Shown here: one piece after another, positions 63,746-64,000 of the stretch
Layout of the letters: the number at the start of each line of letters is the position of its first letter
Numbering within the stretch: the first letter of the stretch is position 1
Origin: Mastigias papua
Lineage: Eukaryota; Cnidaria; Scyphozoa; Rhizostomeae; Mastigiidae
Direction of reading: 5' to 3'
NCBI GenBank assembly: GCA_964019165.1
Contig: OZ025271.1
Coordinates: 4,189,570 to 4,253,569 of the forward strand
Length of the DNA: 64,000 nt
Translations under genes and position numbers: made by a program
The notes under the pieces: generated by a model
Told to the model about the DNA's origin: nothing
Seen by the model: the letters and a program-made list of their open reading frames with translations, nothing else
The model's database searches: none

Positions 63746-64000
63746 AGCGACAACACTATGCATGGGCTACATTTGGCTATAAGTACGTGTCTCTTAGCTC
63801 CAAAACATAATCTAAGCCTAATGCTGCACTCTATAAAGCATTTATAATATCATATGACCATCAGATCTGTAGTCATTGCTCAATTGTCAGTGTTTGCACA
63901 CATACGTATTTTAGGCCCATTACAAGCAGTGATCACTTGTGCATATACTGTTGTATGATTGAAATTCTGTACAAGTGCGTCAGTCTCGCGCCTTAAACAT
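63746..64000. repeat. Final partial monomer
   Basis: The last unit starts at 63758 with a D-type 'cctaatgctgc' 5' part, the 'ctgttgtatg' core exit and 'cagtctcgcg', and is cut by the window edge after 243 bases. The array therefore continues beyond the window, as it does on the left. Confidence 0.95.

Larger units (their letters stand above)
1..64000. repeat. Satellite DNA array, ~382-bp monomer, fills window
   Basis: The same ~382-bp unit repeats head to tail from the first to the last base. Anchoring on ATGCAT gives starts at 379, 761, 1143, 3435, 12219, 20620, 36265, 42375, 59941 and 63758, all in one phase. Total slippage is 33 bases over 167 units. Every stretch read is recognisable satellite; no unique sequence, inverted unit or inserted element was seen. 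The longest forward frame is 86 codons and none looks like a gene. Neighbouring monomers usually differ at several diagnostic sites, while units several monomers apart can be almost identical, which is the mark of higher-order repeats. Such arrays are typical of eukaryotic centromeric or other heterochromatin; that location is inference. The species and satellite family are not recognised. Confidence 0.98.

Noticed and set aside
1..64000. CRISPR array
   Set aside because: There are regular repeats, but the unit is 382 bp with no short repeat plus unique spacer structure, and the most conserved part is 118 bp long and AT-rich. No cas genes are present.
1..64000. Transposable element, LTR or long inverted repeat inside the array
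   Set aside because: Unit phase slips by only 33 bases over the whole window and no block longer than 2 bases interrupts the monomers, so no insertion is present.
1..64000. rDNA spacer, tRNA or 5S tandem genes
   Set aside because: No recognisable rRNA segment and no tRNA-type or 5S-type internal promoter boxes appear in the monomer.

Overview
The whole 64,000-base window is one uninterrupted tandem array of a satellite DNA. The monomer is about 382 bp and about 37% G+C (one monomer, 761-1142, counted by hand). All copies lie head to tail in the same orientation. Taking the conserved ATGCAT as monomer position 1 (M1), the first unit starts 3 bases before the window and the last starts at 63758. 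That is 167 unit steps averaging 381.8 bp, so the window holds 166 complete monomers, a first one lacking 4 bases and a final partial of 243 bases. Over 64 kb the phase slips by only 33 bases, and every slip I traced is a 1-2 base deletion inside a monomer. I see no gene, RNA gene, transposon, telomere repeat or unique spacer. An array this long and regular points to eukaryotic constitutive heterochromatin (centromeric, pericentromeric or subtelomeric). I do not recognise the sequence and cannot name the species.

Monomers fall into recognisable subtypes defined by a dozen diagnostic sites. Letters used below: A has 'ggactaaat', 'cttaactcc' and usually 'cattattc' and 'cactctcatg'. B has 'gcctatttctgcactc', often with 'ttatactatc'. 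C has 'ctgcattc' and often 'cagtcgcg' and 'acaatac'. D has 'atattgtgtatg' with 'ttacac', often with 'cctaatgctgc'. E has 'gactatttccgc' with, in many copies, 'caatctcg' and 'ttttcacc'. F has 'tttcagcac', often with 'gcatagg' and 'tgtagaag'. The subtypes are arranged in higher-order repeats (HORs).

Layout: 1-760, divergent monomers. 761-3052, a 3-mer twice. 3053-5344, divergent monomers. 5345-11455, an A-B pair recurring at 6-mer and 7-mer spacing. 11456-15920, two copies of a D-E-F-A/C block 8 monomers apart. 15921-19855, mixed. 19856-26725, an F-A-B-C 4-mer four times. 27294-30530, a block found again about 33.6 kb away at 60891-63745. 33212-36264, an E-D dimer four times. 36265-42374, a 3,055-bp 8-mer twice, nearly identical. 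42375-45430, a 4-mer with a chimeric unit. 45431-52686, 4-mer and 6-mer patterns. 52687-58794, mixed, with a 6-mer repeat. 58795-60322, a dimer twice. The right end resumes the D/E/A/B/C mixture.

Within each monomer, M73-M190 is nearly invariant and carries a TATAAA string and a cluster of short perfect palindromes. The diagnostic variation lies in the remaining two thirds. The short reading frames of 60-86 codons are accidents of single-base changes that remove satellite stop codons. The window's interest lies in its HOR architecture, the conserved core and the recombination junctions, not in genes.
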